A DNA stretch of 6,463 nt from Spirochaetales bacterium (lineage in GTDB: Bacteria; Spirochaetota; Spirochaetia; DSM-27196; SKKC01), in NCBI GenBank assembly GCA_007121695.1, contig SKKC01000174.1, positions 1 to 6,463 of the forward strand, in the 5' to 3' direction. Numbering within the stretch: the first letter of the stretch is position 1; each line of letters starts with the position of its first letter. A model generated the notes under the pieces. It was not told the DNA's origin and did no database searches. It saw only the letters and a list, made by a program, of their open reading frames with translations. Both the position numbers and the translations under genes were made by a program. Of the stretch, positions 3,811 through 6,463 are shown piece after piece.

Positions 3811-6463
3811 CGTTTCTGGCACGCTCGTCGGCACGTGCGCCGGCACCCTTCTCGGGGAGGGGGCGTGCGACGACTTCTCCGGTAATTCGGTGTCGTATGC
3901 CCTCAACAGCGGCCTCGGCGGCGCTGGTTGTGGTGGTATACGGAACCTTGGCCCGAACCGCTTCGATGCGAATATAGTCGTCGTCTCGCTGTGTGTAACG
4001 ACCCAGCGGCGTGTTTATGACCAGGTCAATGCGGTGTGAACGCATGTGGTCAACGATGTTGGGCTGCCCTTCATGCACCTTCAGAATGACCTCGGCGAAC
4101 ACATCGTTCTCAAAGAGAAAGGCCGCCGTTCCTCGAGTCGCTGCTATGTGAAACCCGAGACTCTGAAGCTCGCGGACAATGGGCAGCACCGTACGACGAT
4201 CGTCTTCGTGTACGCTCACGAACACCCTGCCACTCGTCGGCAGCTGGCTTCCGGTTGCAAGCTGCGCCTTGGCAAAGGCTTCGCCAAACGTCGCGCCGAT
4301 TCCGATGACTTCTCCGGTTGACTTCATCTCAGGTCCGAGCAGGGGGTCGGTGCCACGAAAGCGGTCAAAGCTGAACATGGCTTCCTTCACCGCCCACCCG
4401 ACAATACACTCGCCCTGGCCAATGCCGGGCCCCTTGATACCGTCGATCAGGTTCTGTTCCGCGAGGTTTTCACCCTCCCAGACACGAACTGCGGCTTCGA
4501 CCAGGTCGACCCCGCTGGTCTTGCTGAGGAACGGTACCGTCCGGCTTGCCCGCGGGTTTACTTCGATGACGTACACCTGTCCGTTTTTTACAGCGTACTG
4601 CACGTTCACGAAACCACGAACGCGCAGCTTCCTCGCCATGACCGCGGTCGCCTGAATCATTGCATCGAGCATCGCTGGATCGCTCTTGTGCGGGGGAAAG
4701 ACGCAGGCTGAGTCACCGGAATGAATACCTGCGGCCTCAATGTGCTGCATGATACCGGCAATATACACGTTCTCGCCGTCGCTCAATGCGTCTATGTCGT
4801 ACTCGAATGCATCCTCGAGAAACTGATCGACGAGGACCGGAGCCTCCGGAGCGATCCGGATGCCCTTTGCGATAAAATCTTCAAGCTCGTCCCTGCTGAA
4901 GGCAATCCCCATACTCCGCCCGCCAAGCACGAAGCTTGGCCGGAGCAGAACTGGATACCCGATCTCCTCGGCTGCGGCATACACGTCAGCGAGAGTACCA
5001 GCCATTCGGTTCATTGGCTGCTTCAGCCCCGCTTCCTGCACAAGCGCCGAAAACAGGCCTCTGTCTTCGACGTCGAGGATGCTCGAAACGCTGGTGCCGA
5101 TGACCCTGGCACCCGCTGCCTCGAGCTCTTCGGCCATGTTCAGAGGCGTCTGTCCACCGAGCTGCACCACCACATCCTGAACGCCTTCCTTGCGCATGAT
5201 TTCCTTGACGTCTTCGGGGGTCAGCGGTTCGATGTACAGCCTGTCGGATACGTTAAAATCGGTACTGACCGTCTCCGGATTCGAGTTGACGATAATTGTC
5301 TGCACACCGAGACGGCGGTACGCCATACTGCTGAGCGTGCAACAGGTGTCAAACTCGAGCCCCTGGCCGATGCGATTCGGTCCGCTTGCGAGGATAAGCA
5401 CTGTGCGCCCCTCAGCAGGCGCTCCCTCGTCTATTTCGCCGTAGGTGCTGTAGAAATACGGTGTGTCCGCGGAGAACTCTCCGCTACAGGTGTCTACGAA
5501 GTGGTAGCTTGCGTGAATGTCCGCCTGGTCGCGGGCATCTGCGACCTGTTGCGTGTCGCAGGCGCAGAGCTTTGCAATCCGTCGGTCTGTAAGACCCGCA
5601 CGTTTCGCTTCCAGGAGCAGGTTTGCATCGGGAACTCCCCCGGCTGCAGCAAGATCCGCCTCGAGCCCGACAAGTTCGTGCATGTGATACAGAAACCACC
5701 GGTCATACCCGGTCTGCTCGCTGATTCTGTCCACCGCACTGTAGCCCCAGCGCTTGATCGCCGTGTATGCGGCGAATATGCGACGTGGATGCCGGAGCTT
5801 GAGCATGCGTGCGATCTGCGCGTCGTCGGCTTCTTCAAGATCTTCAAGACCGTCAAACCCGAACTCGCATGCGCGGATTGCCTTGTTGAGGGCCTCGGTA
5901 AACGTTCGACCGATCGCAAGACTCTCACCGACGCTCTTCATTTGTGTGCCAAGCTCTGCATACCCGTCGGGGAACTTTTCGAGCTCGAAGCGAGGGACCT
6001 TCACGGCGCAGTAATCGAGACTCGGTTCGAAACAGCTGACGGTTTTACCGGTAATGTCGTTGATAACTTCGTCGAGGGTGAATCCCACCGCGAGCCGCGC
6101 GGAGCAGCGTGCGATCGGGAAGCCCGTAGCCTTACTCGCGAGCGCGCTCGACCGGGACACGCGGGGATTCATCTCGATGACGACCATGCGTCCCGTCCCG
6201 GGCTGCACGGCAAACTGAACGTTACTTCCGCCACAGTCCACACCAACCGCCCGCAGGATTTCGATGCCAGCGGTTCTCATGGTCTGATATTCCTGGTCGC
6301 TCAGAGTCTGTATCGGTGCAACGGTTATGCTGTCGCCGGTATGAACACCCATGGGGTCCACGTTTTCGATGGAACAAACGACAACCGCGTTATCCGCGTG
6401 GTCCCGCATAACCTCGAGCTCGAACTCTTTCCATCCAAGCAGGCTTTCTTCGACACGCACCTC
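3800..6463 (-). CDS. carB: Carbamoyl-phosphate synthase large chain, N-terminus beyond the window
   Basis: With the small chain CarA, this cytoplasmic enzyme makes carbamoyl phosphate from bicarbonate, glutamine-derived ammonia and two ATP, for arginine and pyrimidine synthesis. The visible 887 codons start inside the first ATP-grasp domain, so about 200 residues are missing at the right edge; the full length fits the usual 1070-1090. Counting from the Val codon at 6460-6458, the first half shows H-T-G-D-S (40-44) and I-E-M-N-P-R (95-100), then the oligomerisation region (about 200-350). The second half shows G-P-N-R-I-G-Q-G-L-E-F-D (360-371), N-S-N-P-E-T-V-S-T-D (392-401), V-Q-L-G-G-Q-T-P-L-N (432-441), V-L-G-G-R-S-M (511-517), H-S-G-D-S (580-584) and I-E-V-N-P-R-A-S-R-T (632-641). 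A C-terminal MGS-like allosteric domain (about 740-865) has I-N-T-P-L-G-R (815-821). About 20 extra hydrophilic residues follow it, ending at TGA 3802-3800. Near 671-690 the chain is longer than E. coli CarB by roughly a dozen residues. carA is probably upstream, outside the window. Confidence 0.96.
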   Translation of the reverse strand, partial: EVRVEESLLGWKEFELEVMRDHADNAVVVCSIENVDPMGVHTGDSITVAPIQTLSDQEYQTMRTAGIEILRAVGVDCGGSNVQFAVQPGTGRMVVIEMNPRVSRSSALASKATGFPIARCSARLAVGFTLDEVINDITGKTVSCFEPSLDYCAVKVPRFELEKFPDGYAELGTQMKSVGESLAIGRTFTEALNKAIRACEFGFDGLEDLEEADDAQIARMLKLRHPRRIFAAYTAIKRWGYSAVDRISEQTGYDRWFLYHMHELVGLEADLAAAGGVPDANLLLEAKRAGLTDRRIAKLCACDTQQVADARDQADIHASYHFVDTCSGEFSADTPYFYSTYGEIDEGAPAEGRTVLILASGPNRIGQGLEFDTCCTLSSMAYRRLGVQTIIVNSNPETVSTDFNVSDRLYIEPLTPEDVKEIMRKEGVQDVVVQLGGQTPLNMAEELEAAGARVIGTSVSSILDVEDRGLFSALVQEAGLKQPMNRMAGTLADVYAAAEEIGYPVLLRPSFVLGGRSMGIAFSRDELEDFIAKGIRIAPEAPVLVDQFLEDAFEYDIDALSDGENVYIAGIMQHIEAAGIHSGDSACVFPPHKSDPAMLDAMIQATAVMARKLRVRGFVNVQYAVKNGQVYVIEVNPRASRTVPFLSKTSGVDLVEAAVRVWEGENLAEQNLIDGIKGPGIGQGECIVGWAVKEAMFSFDRFRGTDPLLGPEMKSTGEVIGIGATFGEAFAKAQLATGSQLPTSGRVFVSVHEDDRRTVLPIVRELQSLGFHIAATRGTAAFLFENDVFAEVILKVHEGQPNIVDHMRSHRIDLVINTPLGRYTQRDDDYIRIEAVRAKVPYTTTTSAAEAAVEGIRHRITGEVVARPLPEKGAGARADERARNAGA

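Noticed and set aside
6458..6460. GTG as a possible carB start
   Set aside because: It is an internal Val codon in the first ATP-grasp domain; the frame stays open to the window edge and CarB needs about 200 more residues.
1..6463. Insertion sequence, integrase, phage, tRNA, rRNA or CRISPR array
   Set aside because: No transposase-like protein, regularly spaced repeats or RNA gene pattern was found; apart from the junction, the window is housekeeping metabolism.

Overview
The window holds a branched-chain amino acid locus and the 3' part of a carbamoyl-phosphate synthase gene. The sequence is bacterial, clearly above 50% GC by eye from base 154 on. Two co-directional, translationally coupled genes (leuA, 636-2177; cimA-type citramalate synthase, 2174-3763) run rightward. 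They converge on carB (3800 to beyond the right edge), which runs leftward and lacks about 200 N-terminal residues. The host is uncertain. The N-terminus of a minus-strand gene at 151-288 reminds me of a spirochaetal protein family of unknown function, so Spirochaetota is my low-to-moderate confidence guess, from memory and not from a search.

Bases 1-153 do not fit with the rest. They encode the near-C-terminal part of a GH15 glycoside hydrolase at about 70% GC. This frame stops at 151-153, roughly 50 residues before the family normally ends. At the same point a minus-strand gene that starts properly (promoter 346-318, SD near 300, GTG at 288-286) runs into antisense of the GH15 sequence. Both reading frames break together, so a junction between two unrelated DNAs lies at about 148-160. 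It is either an assembly or amplification chimera or a genuine recombination point.

Bases 289-635 are the control region. They contain a good minus-strand promoter, a weaker plus-strand promoter, a candidate 31-codon leader peptide (429-524) and a strong intrinsic terminator (558-595) that ends 40 nt before the leuA start. The leader carries A-L-L-S-G-L-I-I-L-S, with three of its four Leu codons being CTA, a codon absent from leuA and seen only twice in cimA. This is the layout of ribosome-mediated transcription attenuation. The mixed Leu/Ile cluster matches the two pathways served: leucine through LeuA, and isoleucine through citramalate.

The enzymes work as follows. LeuA condenses 2-oxoisovalerate with acetyl-CoA to 2-isopropylmalate. 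The CimA-type enzyme condenses pyruvate with acetyl-CoA to (R)-citramalate, a threonine-independent entry to 2-oxobutyrate and isoleucine. Both keep the metal-binding and catalytic motifs and a C-terminal LeuA-type allosteric domain. CarB makes carbamoyl phosphate for arginine and pyrimidines and is linked to the other two only by position. I found no mobile element, CRISPR array, tRNA or rRNA. Apart from the junction and the leader, the region is ordinary core metabolism.
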